5,562 nucleotides of DNA from Actinomycetes bacterium (GTDB lineage Bacteria; Actinomycetota; Acidimicrobiia; Acidimicrobiales; Acidimicrobiaceae). A model generated the notes under the pieces. The model was not told the origin of the DNA, made no database searches, and saw only the letters and a list, made by a program, of their open reading frames with translations. Location of the stretch: NCBI GenBank assembly GCA_021792075.1, contig JAJYVK010000131.1, positions 1-5,562 of the forward strand, given 5' to 3'. Shown one piece after another: positions 1-5,562 of the stretch. Within the stretch, counting starts at the first letter, position 1. Every line of letters starts with the position of its first letter. A program made the position numbers and the translations under genes.

Positions 1-2
1 AC

Positions 3-1094
3 CTGGCTGAGATGCCACACGTTCTGATTGCTGGGGCGACGGGTGCGGGAAAGTCTTCCTGCATCAATTCGATCATCACATCAGTGTTGATGCGGGCGAC
101 TCCAGACGAGGTCCGCATGATACTTGTCGATCCCAAACGGGTCGAGTTGGGCCAGTACAACGGACTTCCGCATCTTCTGACTCAGGTGGTCACAAATCCA
201 AAGAAGGCGGCTAATGCGCTCTCGTGGGCGGTTAAGGAGATGGAGCGGCGCTACGACCTGCTTTCTGAGGTTGGAGTTCGAGACATCACCGGATATAACC
301 AGATGGTGGCTTCTCTCGAAGCGGAGATGATGCTTAGCAAAGATGCTCCAAAATCCTTTATCGATGAGATTCTTGACGACGCCCCGCTGTTCAACAACGC
401 AGCCAATCAGGTTTTAGAGCGCCTGCCGTTCATCATTGTCGTCGTCGACGAGCTCAACGATCTCATGATGGTTGCCGCACGAGACGTCGAAGAGTCGATC
501 TGTCGTATAGCCCAAATGGCTCGTGCGGTAGGCATCCATCTTTTGATTGCCACGCAGAGACCTTCCGTTGACGTGATAACCGGAGTGATCAAGGCTAACA
601 TCCCATCCAGGATGGCCTTTTCGGTCTCTTCTCTCGCTGACTCAAGGGTCATACTGGATCAACCTGGGGCGGAGCGGCTTGTCGGCAAAGGTGACATGCT
701 TCTTCTGAATGCTTCATCAAATGTTCCAAGGCGGATTCAGGCACCATGGGTAGCGGAGGCTGAGGTTCGGGCCGTTGTGGGGCACTGGTTGAGATCATCA
801 AAGCCTCAATACGTAGACGGCGTTGAAGGCTCGGACGAGCATGGAGGGTCCGGCTTCGATCCCGATGGTTCCGACGACCTTTTGGAGCATGCTATCGAAC
901 TCGTTGTCTCCTCTCAGCTGGGTTCTACCTCGATGTTGCAGAGGAAGCTGCGTGTTGGCTTCGCGCGCGCCGGGCGCCTGATGGATCTGCTCGAGGCCAG
1001 GGGTATTGTGGGTCCGTCCGAAGGTTCCAAGCCACGGGTAGTGCTCATGAGCAAGGAAGAGTTGGAAAATCGTAAAGAAGAGGGATACTTCTAA
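3..1094 (+). CDS. ftsK: DNA translocase FtsK/SpoIIIE, C-terminal motor and gamma domain (5' partial)
   Basis: This is the C-terminal part of a septal, ATP-driven double-stranded DNA pump that clears chromosome termini during division. The frame is open to the left edge: codons before the ATG at 12 read L-A-E-M-P-H, matching the conserved stretch just before the FtsK Walker A motif. The ATG is therefore internal, and the true start, N-terminal membrane helices and linker lie outside the window. Counting that Met as residue 1, Walker A is GATGAGKS (8-15), Walker B is IIVVVDE (141-147), [12 protein letters not shown] spans 180-191, and [18 protein letters not shown] spans 206-223. A winged-helix gamma domain (about 288-346) contains [20 protein letters not shown], and the protein ends EEGYF. 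A 30-40 residue acidic insert (about 100-137) precedes Walker B; inserts here are common in the family. Oddities are Asn149 where Ala is usual after Walker B (DELNDLMM) and Ala318/Asp325 at gamma positions that read DNA in E. coli. A paralogous SpoIIIE-type name is possible, but the family is certain. Confidence 0.96.
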   Translation: MAEMPHVLIAGATGAGKSSCINSIITSVLMRATPDEVRMILVDPKRVELGQYNGLPHLLTQVVTNPKKAANALSWAVKEMERRYDLLSEVGVRDITGYNQMVASLEAEMMLSKDAPKSFIDEILDDAPLFNNAANQVLERLPFIIVVVDELNDLMMVAARDVEESICRIAQMARAVGIHLLIATQRPSVDVITGVIKANIPSRMAFSVSSLADSRVILDQPGAERLVGKGDMLLLNASSNVPRRIQAPWVAEAEVRAVVGHWLRSSKPQYVDGVEGSDEHGGSGFDPDGSDDLLEHAIELVVSSQLGSTSMLQRKLRVGFARAGRLMDLLEARGIVGPSEGSKPRVVLMSKEELENRKEEGYF

Positions 1095-1174
1095 TTACTT
1101 CCACATCCTTTTTCACTATCTTGTTTCTAAGTATTTTGTTCACCCACACATTCGAAGTGCGACGCTTGCTGGTT

Positions 1175-1179
1175 GGAGG
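1175..1179 (+). promoter_or_regulatory. Shine-Dalgarno of the carboxypeptidase gene
   Basis: GGAGG lies 9 nt before the ATG at 1189 and fixes that start. It sits at the end of a 94-nt gap (1095-1188) that follows ftsK. The left half of the gap is rich in T and A, and I found neither a clear hairpin terminator nor a convincing -35/-10 pair in it. Confidence 0.75.
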
Positions 1180-1188
1180 TTTTTCGGC

Positions 1189-2457
1189 ATGAAAAGAAGT
1201 GACTCTTGGCTGGGTTCGGCTGCCGGCTCATCCTATTCCCGGGGGAGCCATTACAGAGATTCGGGGCCCTCTTTGGCAAGCTTGTCGAGAGTCATGATGG
1301 TTCTCGTGGTGCTTGTGGTCGTCGTTTCGGTGATACAACTTGTAAGACCTGTTCCACTGCCGAAGGCTCAGGATACAATCAGCAACACCGTCATACCGGG
1401 AACGCCTCCATCTCTTCCGTGGCCCTCACAAGGTGGAGGAGAGGTCGATATCCAAAATGTAGGGACTATCGGCAGCTTTAACGTAAACGAGCAAATACCC
1501 CTGGCATCGACAGCGAAGATTGTGACCGCTCTTGTGATCGTAAAGGACCATCCGTTATCGCTAGGGAGCGCCGGCCCGACGATAGTCATGACTCCGGCGG
1601 ATGCAGCTACGTACCAATCAATGCTTGGCCAGCAGGACTCTGTAATGGCTGTGGCTAGTGGCGAGAATCTGACTGAGTATCAGCTTCTGGAAGCACTGTT
1701 GATACCTTCAGCCGACAATATTGCGGTCAAACTCGCAACATGGGACGCCGGCTCCGTTTCTGCGTTTGTAGCAAAGATGAATTCAATGGCGAAGGCTCTC
1801 GGTATGACACACACCGTTTTCAAAGACCCCTCAGGTCTTGACACTAGCACGGTCGGCTCTGCGGGAGATGAGGTCCAGGCAGCTCTGGCGCTTCTCAAGA
1901 ACCCGGTCCTCTCCAAAATAGTTTCGATGCCTCAGGCGACGCTTCCGATAGTTGGAGTCGTCTATAACGTCAATTACAACGTCGGACATGACGGGTTTGT
2001 TGGAATCAAGACCGGTTCGATCGGTAATGGAGCGAACCTTGTATTTGCCGCTACGGGAGCCAGCTCCAAGGATCTGATCGTAGGAGCGATTCTTGGTCAA
2101 TCTGGAGTCCAGCCACTCAGTGCGGCTCTTTCTGAGAGCACCAAGCTTGTTAACGCGGCGCGCAAGATTCCGGGTGATTTCAGTGTGTTGAAAAAGGGTC
2201 AGGAAGTTGGGCTGATCGATGCGCCGGGGATTCAGCCGATTCCTATAGATGCAGCTCAGTCTGTATCGTTTACCGGTTGGTCCGGATTGCATGTCAATTA
2301 CATTGCCAAGTTTTTGCCGTTGAAAGGTCAGGTTGCCAAAGGCGCGAAGGTTGGAACGCTAACGGTTTCCGTTGGGGAGCAGTCGCAGACGGTATCCCTG
2401 ATTGCCACCAAAGCGGTGAAAAGTCCTTCCGTGGCATGGCGATTGAAAAGACTCTAG
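1189..2457 (+). CDS. Membrane-anchored D-alanyl-D-alanine carboxypeptidase (S11 serine peptidase, low-molecular-weight PBP)
   Basis: This is a probable penicillin-binding DD-carboxypeptidase that removes the terminal D-Ala from peptidoglycan stem peptides outside the membrane. The 422-residue protein has a short basic, Ser/Gly-rich cytoplasmic tail (1-33) and one hydrophobic helix (about 34-52, rich in Val). I see no lipobox or clear signal-peptidase site, so it is probably a type II anchored protein. The acyl-serine motif is S107-T-A-K110 in PLASTAKIVTAL. The second motif is S174-A-D176-N177 rather than the usual S-x-N. The third is K274-T-G in GFVGIKTGS. PSGLD (214-218) is also family-typical. 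Residues about 328-408 form a beta-rich tail resembling the C-terminal domain of PBP5. The ATG has a good Shine-Dalgarno. The gene starts 94 nt after ftsK and probably opens the tight cluster running through cinA. Family assignment is strong; the exact name (DacA, DacC, DacF type) cannot be settled here, so no symbol is given. Confidence 0.9.
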   Translation: MKRSDSWLGSAAGSSYSRGSHYRDSGPSLASLSRVMMVLVVLVVVVSVIQLVRPVPLPKAQDTISNTVIPGTPPSLPWPSQGGGEVDIQNVGTIGSFNVNEQIPLASTAKIVTALVIVKDHPLSLGSAGPTIVMTPADAATYQSMLGQQDSVMAVASGENLTEYQLLEALLIPSADNIAVKLATWDAGSVSAFVAKMNSMAKALGMTHTVFKDPSGLDTSTVGSAGDEVQAALALLKNPVLSKIVSMPQATLPIVGVVYNVNYNVGHDGFVGIKTGSIGNGANLVFAATGASSKDLIVGAILGQSGVQPLSAALSESTKLVNAARKIPGDFSVLKKGQEVGLIDAPGIQPIPIDAAQSVSFTGWSGLHVNYIAKFLPLKGQVAKGAKVGTLTVSVGEQSQTVSLIATKAVKSPSVAWRLKRL

Positions 2458-2461
2458 GAGG
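2456..2461 (+). promoter_or_regulatory. Shine-Dalgarno of thrB, fused to the upstream stop codon
   Basis: AGGAGG shares its first two bases with the TAG stop (2455-2457) of the carboxypeptidase gene and lies 6 nt before the GTG at 2468. It selects GTG as the thrB start. It also means that a ribosome ending the upstream gene covers the thrB initiation site, so coupled translation is likely (inference). Confidence 0.85.
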
Positions 2462-2467
2462 CGGTCT

Positions 2468-3358
2468 GTGATAGCACGAGTTCCAGCGTCATCTGCGAAT
2501 CTTGGTCCTGGCTTCGATACATTGGCCTTGGCGCTGTCTTTGTATCTGGAAGTTGAGGCGAATCCGGCCGATAGCTTCAGTGTCTTTGCGTTCGGCGAAG
2601 GGTCGGACCTGGCCGTGTCGGACTCCCATCTTGGGTCCCAGGTTGCTATGCGGGTTCTCGGGCATGCGAGGGTGCATCTTAATGTCCGCTCTCAGATCCC
2701 GTTGGGCAGGGGCCTCGGTTCATCTGCTGCATTTGTCTCTGCGTGCGCCGCTGCACTGGGTGCAGAAGACCCGTTCCTGGTGGCTTCGAGCTTCGACGGT
2801 CATCCCGAGAATGCAGCGGCTTCGGTGTTTGGCGGCTTTGTGACCGCTACGTCAGTGGGGTCGGAATATGTCTCGAGAAGTCTTCCGGTGGATCCGGAAC
2901 TTGCCGCAGTAGTCGTAATTCCCTCGAATGAACTTGCGACCAAGACCGCCAGGGGTGTCTTGCCCAAATCTGTAAGCTTCAGCGATGCAGTATTCAACCT
3001 GGGCCGGATGGGTCTGCTGATAGCGGGGTTTTCCGACCTCGGTCAGCTGGTCGAGCAGGCGACACAGGACAGGCTTCACCAGTCGTATCGATCGGCTCTT
3101 TTCCCTGAATCGGTTGAGGTCATAGCCGCCCTAGAGGAGTCCGGGGCAATTGCTGCTTGCTGGTCGGGCGCAGGTCCAACGATGATCGGATTCTGCCGTG
3201 CTTCAGATTCTGCGGCAATAGCTGACAGGGTTGCTGAGTGGGTTGCAGGTAAAGGCGGAAAGTATGTCGTAAGGGAATTGAAGGCGGACTTCAAAGGGTT
3301 GGTGACGGCCGACTCCTATGGAGCAGATTTCAAGCCTTTGGAAGTTGCTAGTTTGTAG
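2468..3358 (+). CDS. thrB: Homoserine kinase (GHMP kinase family)
   Basis: This cytoplasmic enzyme phosphorylates L-homoserine with ATP to O-phosphohomoserine, the substrate of threonine synthase. The 296-residue length is normal for the family. The N-terminus, VPASSANLGPGFDTLALAL (residues 5-23), is the classic homoserine kinase opening. The GHMP ATP-binding loop is P78-LGRGLGSSAA (78-88). The substrate-side stretch ATKTARGVLP (157-166) includes Arg162, and Arg208 lies in LHQSYRSALFP. The C-terminal GHMP motif is SGAGPT (233-238). The usual EGHPDN motif reads D110-GHP-E114-N, so its two acidic residues are exchanged. The start is GTG at 2468, chosen by an AGGAGG 6 nt upstream and by the family N-terminus starting almost at once. 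The gene lies 10 nt after the carboxypeptidase and 3 nt before rimO, with no other threonine-pathway gene in view. The remaining doubt is whether the acidic swap alters activity; another GHMP kinase is unlikely. Confidence 0.9.
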   Translation: MIARVPASSANLGPGFDTLALALSLYLEVEANPADSFSVFAFGEGSDLAVSDSHLGSQVAMRVLGHARVHLNVRSQIPLGRGLGSSAAFVSACAAALGAEDPFLVASSFDGHPENAAASVFGGFVTATSVGSEYVSRSLPVDPELAAVVVIPSNELATKTARGVLPKSVSFSDAVFNLGRMGLLIAGFSDLGQLVEQATQDRLHQSYRSALFPESVEVIAALEESGAIAACWSGAGPTMIGFCRASDSAAIADRVAEWVAGKGGKYVVRELKADFKGLVTADSYGADFKPLEVASL

Positions 3359-3364
3359 TAGATG
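3356..3364 (+). other. Tandem stop and start junction between thrB and rimO (TAG-TAG-ATG)
   Basis: The thrB stop TAG is followed at once by a second in-frame TAG and then by the rimO ATG. The nearest purine-rich stretch, GGAAG at 3340-3344, is 17 nt before the ATG, too far for a normal Shine-Dalgarno. Translation of rimO probably depends on ribosomes finishing thrB (inference). Confidence 0.6.
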
Positions 3365-4636
3365 AACTCTTCCTACTGGATCGAGACCCTGGGTTGTCCG
3401 AAGAATCGAGTCGACTCCGAGAAACTGGAGGGACGGCTGACCTCCCAAGGTCTGACTCCGGCATCTGATGCGAACAATGCAGACCTTGTGGTGGTGAATA
3501 CCTGCGCTTTCATAGAGGCGGCCAGGACTGAGTCGATTGAGACCGTCCTCGATCTGGCAGAAGGCAAGAAGCTCGGTGCAAGGTTAGTGGTCACCGGCTG
3601 CATGGCTGAGAGATACGGTGACGAGCTGGCAAAAGAGCTGCCCGAAGTGGATTTAGTTGCAGGTTTTGGCCAAGACTTTCTTTCTGGGCTCTCAGTGCCG
3701 GTTGAAATTGGAGTCAAGCCTTCTGCTCAAAAGGGGGTGCGAGATTTCGACCTGCTCAACCTGAAAAGGCCGAGGGCTGGCGGTTCCTGGGCCTACTTGA
3801 AGATTGCGGAGGGCTGTAATAGGTCGTGCGGCTTTTGTGCGATCCCGTCGTTTCGTGGCAAGCAGCAGTCGCGAACAGTTGAAGCGATCGTCGATGAGGC
3901 GGCTGATATCGGGGCGAAAGAGCTGGTACTGATAGCTCAGGATCTTGCCTCCTACGGTATTGATATTTACGGGCAGAAGCGCTTGGTGCCTCTAATTGAG
4001 GCTCTCAGAGAACATGCGGAGTGGATACGCTTGCTCTATATCTACCCCTCAGAGCTCTCTGGCCCCCTTGTTGAGGCGGTCCTTGCCACCGGAGTGCCGT
4101 ACTTCGATCTCTCTCTTCAACACGTTTCGAGGCCTCTCCTACGGCGTATGAAGCGGTGGGGATCAGGTGCGAAGTTCTTGGATCGGATCGGACAAATTCG
4201 TAAAATTGCGCCGGATGCTGTTTTCAGATCCTCTTTCATTATCGGCTATCCTGGGGAGACCGAAGACGATCACGATGCGCTGCTGAGCTTTATCGAGGAA
4301 GCTGAGCTTGACTGGGCCGGATTTTTCATGTTTTCCGAGGAGGATGGAACCTATGCCCGCAGCCTAGGATGCAAGGTGGACAGCTCTCTGATGTTGGAAC
4401 GGTTTAGTGAGGTGTCGGAGCTTCAGGATGAGATCACTCAAAAGAAGCGGGTCGAGTTGTTGGGAACCACTGTAAAAGCGTTGGTTGACTCGCCGGGTAC
4501 TGCCAGGTCGTTTCGTGAGGCTCCGGAAATTGACGGGGTAATTAAGATTGATGAGGAAATCCCTTCAGGAGAGTATCGAGATCTTGTAATCTCTGGAGCA
4601 GAGGGTCCAGATCTAATTGGTGAATCCGTGAGTTAG
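3362..4636 (+). CDS. rimO: Ribosomal protein S12 (aspartate) methylthiotransferase RimO
   Basis: This radical-SAM enzyme adds a methylthio group to the beta-carbon of a conserved aspartate of ribosomal protein S12 (Asp88/89 in E. coli numbering), using two iron-sulfur clusters. The 424-residue protein has the three standard domains. The N-terminal methylthiotransferase domain (about 4-115) carries cluster ligands C12 (LGCPKN), C48 (VNTCAF) and C80 (VTGCMAE). The radical-SAM domain (about 140-345) carries C152-xxx-C156-xx-C159 in EGCNRSCGFCAIPSFRG. The C-terminal TRAM-type region is about 365-424. LLYIYPSE (224-231), LSLQHVSRPLLRRMKR (250-265), IIGYPGETEDD (293-303) and the EAPEIDG block (386-392) favour RimO over the tRNA enzyme MiaB. 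The start is ATG: the first cluster cysteine is only 11 residues in, so no later start is possible. It has no proper Shine-Dalgarno and is probably coupled to thrB. All catalytic cysteines are present and the gene looks intact. Confidence 0.95.
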   Translation: MNSSYWIETLGCPKNRVDSEKLEGRLTSQGLTPASDANNADLVVVNTCAFIEAARTESIETVLDLAEGKKLGARLVVTGCMAERYGDELAKELPEVDLVAGFGQDFLSGLSVPVEIGVKPSAQKGVRDFDLLNLKRPRAGGSWAYLKIAEGCNRSCGFCAIPSFRGKQQSRTVEAIVDEAADIGAKELVLIAQDLASYGIDIYGQKRLVPLIEALREHAEWIRLLYIYPSELSGPLVEAVLATGVPYFDLSLQHVSRPLLRRMKRWGSGAKFLDRIGQIRKIAPDAVFRSSFIIGYPGETEDDHDALLSFIEEAELDWAGFFMFSEEDGTYARSLGCKVDSSLMLERFSEVSELQDEITQKKRVELLGTTVKALVDSPGTARSFREAPEIDGVIKIDEEIPSGEYRDLVISGAEGPDLIGESVS

Positions 4637-4640
4637 GAGG
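4635..4640 (+). promoter_or_regulatory. Shine-Dalgarno of pgsA, fused to the rimO stop codon
   Basis: AGGAGG shares two bases with the rimO TAG stop (4634-4636) and lies 5 nt before the GTG at 4646, which it marks as the pgsA start. The arrangement repeats that at the carboxypeptidase-thrB junction. Confidence 0.85.
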
Positions 4641-4645
4641 CTCGA

Positions 4646-5203
4646 GTGTCAACGGAAAGTACATTTGGCCCGAGCGCTCTTGCCACGCCATCAAACTTCA
4701 TAACTCTGTTGCGCGTCATTGTAACCCCAATCCTCATGTATAGCGTCTCGTCGCACGGGTCTACATGGTTTGCCTTTGGCATCTGGATGGTTTTGGCATT
4801 GACGGACAAGATCGACGGCACTCTAGCTCGGCGTCAGGGAACTACAAGGTCGGGTGCATTTCTGGACCCGTTGGCCGACAAGCTGATGGTTTTCGGTCTC
4901 TTTGCGGTCTTGGTAGTGAGAGACGAGATCTGGTGGGTTCCGGTTCTGGTGATGGCTGTCAGAGAGACGTGGATGTCACTATATCGAAGCCTTCTTGGGC
5001 GCAAGGGGATCTCAGTTCCGGCTCGACCTCTGGGAAAGGCCAAGACCTTGGTCCAAGTCGTCGTGATAGGCCTTGTGCTGATACCAGGGGTTTACGGAAC
5101 GGCCAAGGTTGAGATTGCGGTTCTCGTGTGGTTGGCGACTCTGTTAGCCTTGGTGAGCGGTTACTTTTACTATGCCGACGGTCGGGTCCGCGATTCCGGC
5201 TGA
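4646..5203 (+). CDS. pgsA: CDP-diacylglycerol-glycerol-3-phosphate 3-phosphatidyltransferase (CDP-alcohol phosphatidyltransferase family)
   Basis: This integral membrane enzyme probably transfers the phosphatidyl group from CDP-diacylglycerol to glycerol-3-phosphate, releasing CMP, as the committed step to phosphatidylglycerol and cardiolipin. The 185-residue protein opens with ATPSNFITLLRVIVTP (13-28), like the PgsA first helix. The catalytic, metal-binding motif is D54-xx-D57-G58-xx-A61-R62 ... G70-xxx-D74-xxx-D78, followed by PLADKL. All four aspartates are present, but the AR-to-G spacer is 7 residues instead of the usual 8. R106-E107 and GKAKTLVQ (130-137) are the conserved cytoplasmic-loop blocks of PgsA. 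Hydrophobic helices lie at about 18-34, 40-53, 79-91, 95-106, 135-149 and 155-175. The start is GTG at 4646, supported by AGGAGG. The neighbours rimO and cinA favour PgsA over a phosphatidylserine or phosphatidylinositol synthase. The substrate is inferred from family and context. Confidence 0.88.
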   Translation: MSTESTFGPSALATPSNFITLLRVIVTPILMYSVSSHGSTWFAFGIWMVLALTDKIDGTLARRQGTTRSGAFLDPLADKLMVFGLFAVLVVRDEIWWVPVLVMAVRETWMSLYRSLLGRKGISVPARPLGKAKTLVQVVVIGLVLIPGVYGTAKVEIAVLVWLATLLALVSGYFYYADGRVRDSG

Positions 5204-5213
5204 AGCAGAAGCT

Positions 5214-5218
5214 GGGAG
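5214..5218 (+). promoter_or_regulatory. Shine-Dalgarno of cinA
   Basis: GGGAG lies 6 nt before the GTG at 5225. An out-of-frame ATG at 5223 overlaps that GTG and reaches a stop after five codons, so the Shine-Dalgarno and the CinA protein start together decide for GTG. Confidence 0.65.
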
Positions 5219-5224
5219 TGGGAT

Positions 5225-5562
5225 GTGCGAGTTGAAATAGTAGCCATCGGCACGGAGCTGCTACTTGGCCAGATCGTGGATACAAATTCCACAAAGATCT
5301 CGCAACGATTGGCCGAATTTGGCATGGATTGCCTCTATCAGACTCGTGTCGGCGACAACCTCCATCGCATCGTGTCGGTCCTAAGGCTTGCCCTTGATCG
5401 TAACGACGCAGTACTGGTATGTGGCGGACTTGGACCAACCCAGGATGACATTACCAGAGAAGCAATCGCTGAGGTAATGGGAGTGACTCTTGAGCATCGC
5501 CAAGAGATAGAAGACAGGATTCGCTCCGTGTTTACGGCTCGTGGCCGAACCATGAGCTCAAA
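5225..5562 (+). CDS. cinA: CinA family protein, N-terminal domain (3' partial)
   Basis: This is the first 112 codons of a CinA/COG1058 protein; the frame is still open at the right edge. The N-terminal domain has the MoaB/MogA-like (molybdopterin-binding) fold, and in characterised members it is an ADP-ribose pyrophosphatase. Many CinA proteins also carry a C-terminal PncC domain that deamidates NMN, but whether this one does lies outside the window. Translating from GTG gives VEIVAIGTELLLGQIVDTNS (residues 3-22), VGDN (42-45) and GGLGPTQDDITREAIAE (67-83), all family hallmarks. The start is GTG at 5225: the conserved region begins at once and GGGAG lies 6 nt upstream. The frame is the same as that of pgsA, separated by its TGA stop and seven codons. 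pgsA followed by cinA, often then recA, is a familiar bacterial gene order, so recA may lie beyond the right edge (inference). Confidence 0.92.
   Translation, partial: MRVEIVAIGTELLLGQIVDTNSTKISQRLAEFGMDCLYQTRVGDNLHRIVSVLRLALDRNDAVLVCGGLGPTQDDITREAIAEVMGVTLEHRQEIEDRIRSVFTARGRTMSS

Noticed and set aside
12..14. ATG at 12 as the start of a short FtsK-like protein
   Set aside because: The frame continues upstream to the window edge with residues that match the family, so this Met is internal to a longer gene.
1062..1089. Possible promoter TTGGAA, 16-nt spacer, GATACT before the carboxypeptidase gene
   Set aside because: It matches only 4 of 6 bases in each box, overlaps the ftsK coding end, and such matches are frequent by chance.
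1095..1188. Possible terminator or small RNA in the ftsK-carboxypeptidase gap
   Set aside because: The gap has T-runs but no GC-rich inverted repeat in front of them and no recognisable RNA structure.
1831..2292. Minus-strand frame of 153 codons
   Set aside because: It is wholly antisense to the carboxypeptidase gene; its Arg/Ser-rich composition is typical of a shadow frame.
2704..2711. GGGCAGGG, a perfect match to the E. coli KOPS consensus GGGNAGGG, on the + strand
   Set aside because: It lies inside the codons for the conserved GHMP loop of thrB, and about one match per window is expected by chance. One copy says nothing about FtsK guidance.
4959..5438. Minus-strand frame of 159 codons
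   Set aside because: It lies antisense across pgsA and cinA, both clearly coding on the + strand, and the translation has no recognisable motif or start signal.
1..5562. A new defence, mobile or biosynthetic system
   Set aside because: All six coding regions belong to well-known housekeeping families, the gaps are too short to hide another gene, and I saw no repeats, integrase or transposase.

Overview
The window is a compact, one-direction stretch of bacterial chromosome in which every gene lies on the + strand. It holds a 3'-terminal fragment of an FtsK/SpoIIIE DNA translocase, a membrane-anchored D-alanyl-D-alanine carboxypeptidase, homoserine kinase (thrB), the ribosomal protein S12 methylthiotransferase rimO, a CDP-alcohol phosphatidyltransferase (pgsA), and the 5' part of cinA, which runs off the right edge. 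I see no RNA gene, CRISPR array, insertion sequence, phage gene or attachment site.

Organism (inference): the order ftsK ... rimO-pgsA-cinA fits a Gram-positive core region. The FtsK gamma domain reads [17 protein letters not shown], close to the actinobacterial form as I remember it. The carboxypeptidase has a PSADNIA active-site block, and as I recall this occurs in an actinobacterial DacC-like subfamily. Base composition looks moderate, a little above half G+C by eye, which is low for actinobacteria. A moderate-GC lineage such as Acidimicrobiia is my best guess, but it is not proven.

Layout: bases 1-1094 are the FtsK motor plus the winged-helix gamma domain. Bases 1095-1188 are the only real intergenic gap; it is AT-richer and has no convincing terminator or promoter. 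From 1189 to the right edge five genes are packed with gaps of 10, 3, 9 and 21 nt, which suggests one transcript. Two junctions (carboxypeptidase-thrB and rimO-pgsA) have the TAG stop fused to the Shine-Dalgarno sequence (TAGGAGG). The thrB-rimO junction is TAG-TAG-ATG with no well-placed Shine-Dalgarno, suggesting translational re-initiation.

How the genes fit together: they are housekeeping functions rather than one pathway. They cover chromosome segregation at the septum (FtsK), peptidoglycan trimming (carboxypeptidase), threonine synthesis (ThrB), ribosome modification (RimO), anionic phospholipid synthesis (PgsA) and nucleotide/NAD salvage or repair (CinA). The points worth a second look are residue-level: altered DNA-reading positions in FtsK gamma, S-x-D instead of S-x-N in the carboxypeptidase, exchanged acidic residues in the ThrB EGHPDN motif, and a one-residue-short spacer in the PgsA catalytic motif. 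I found no evidence of a new multi-gene system.
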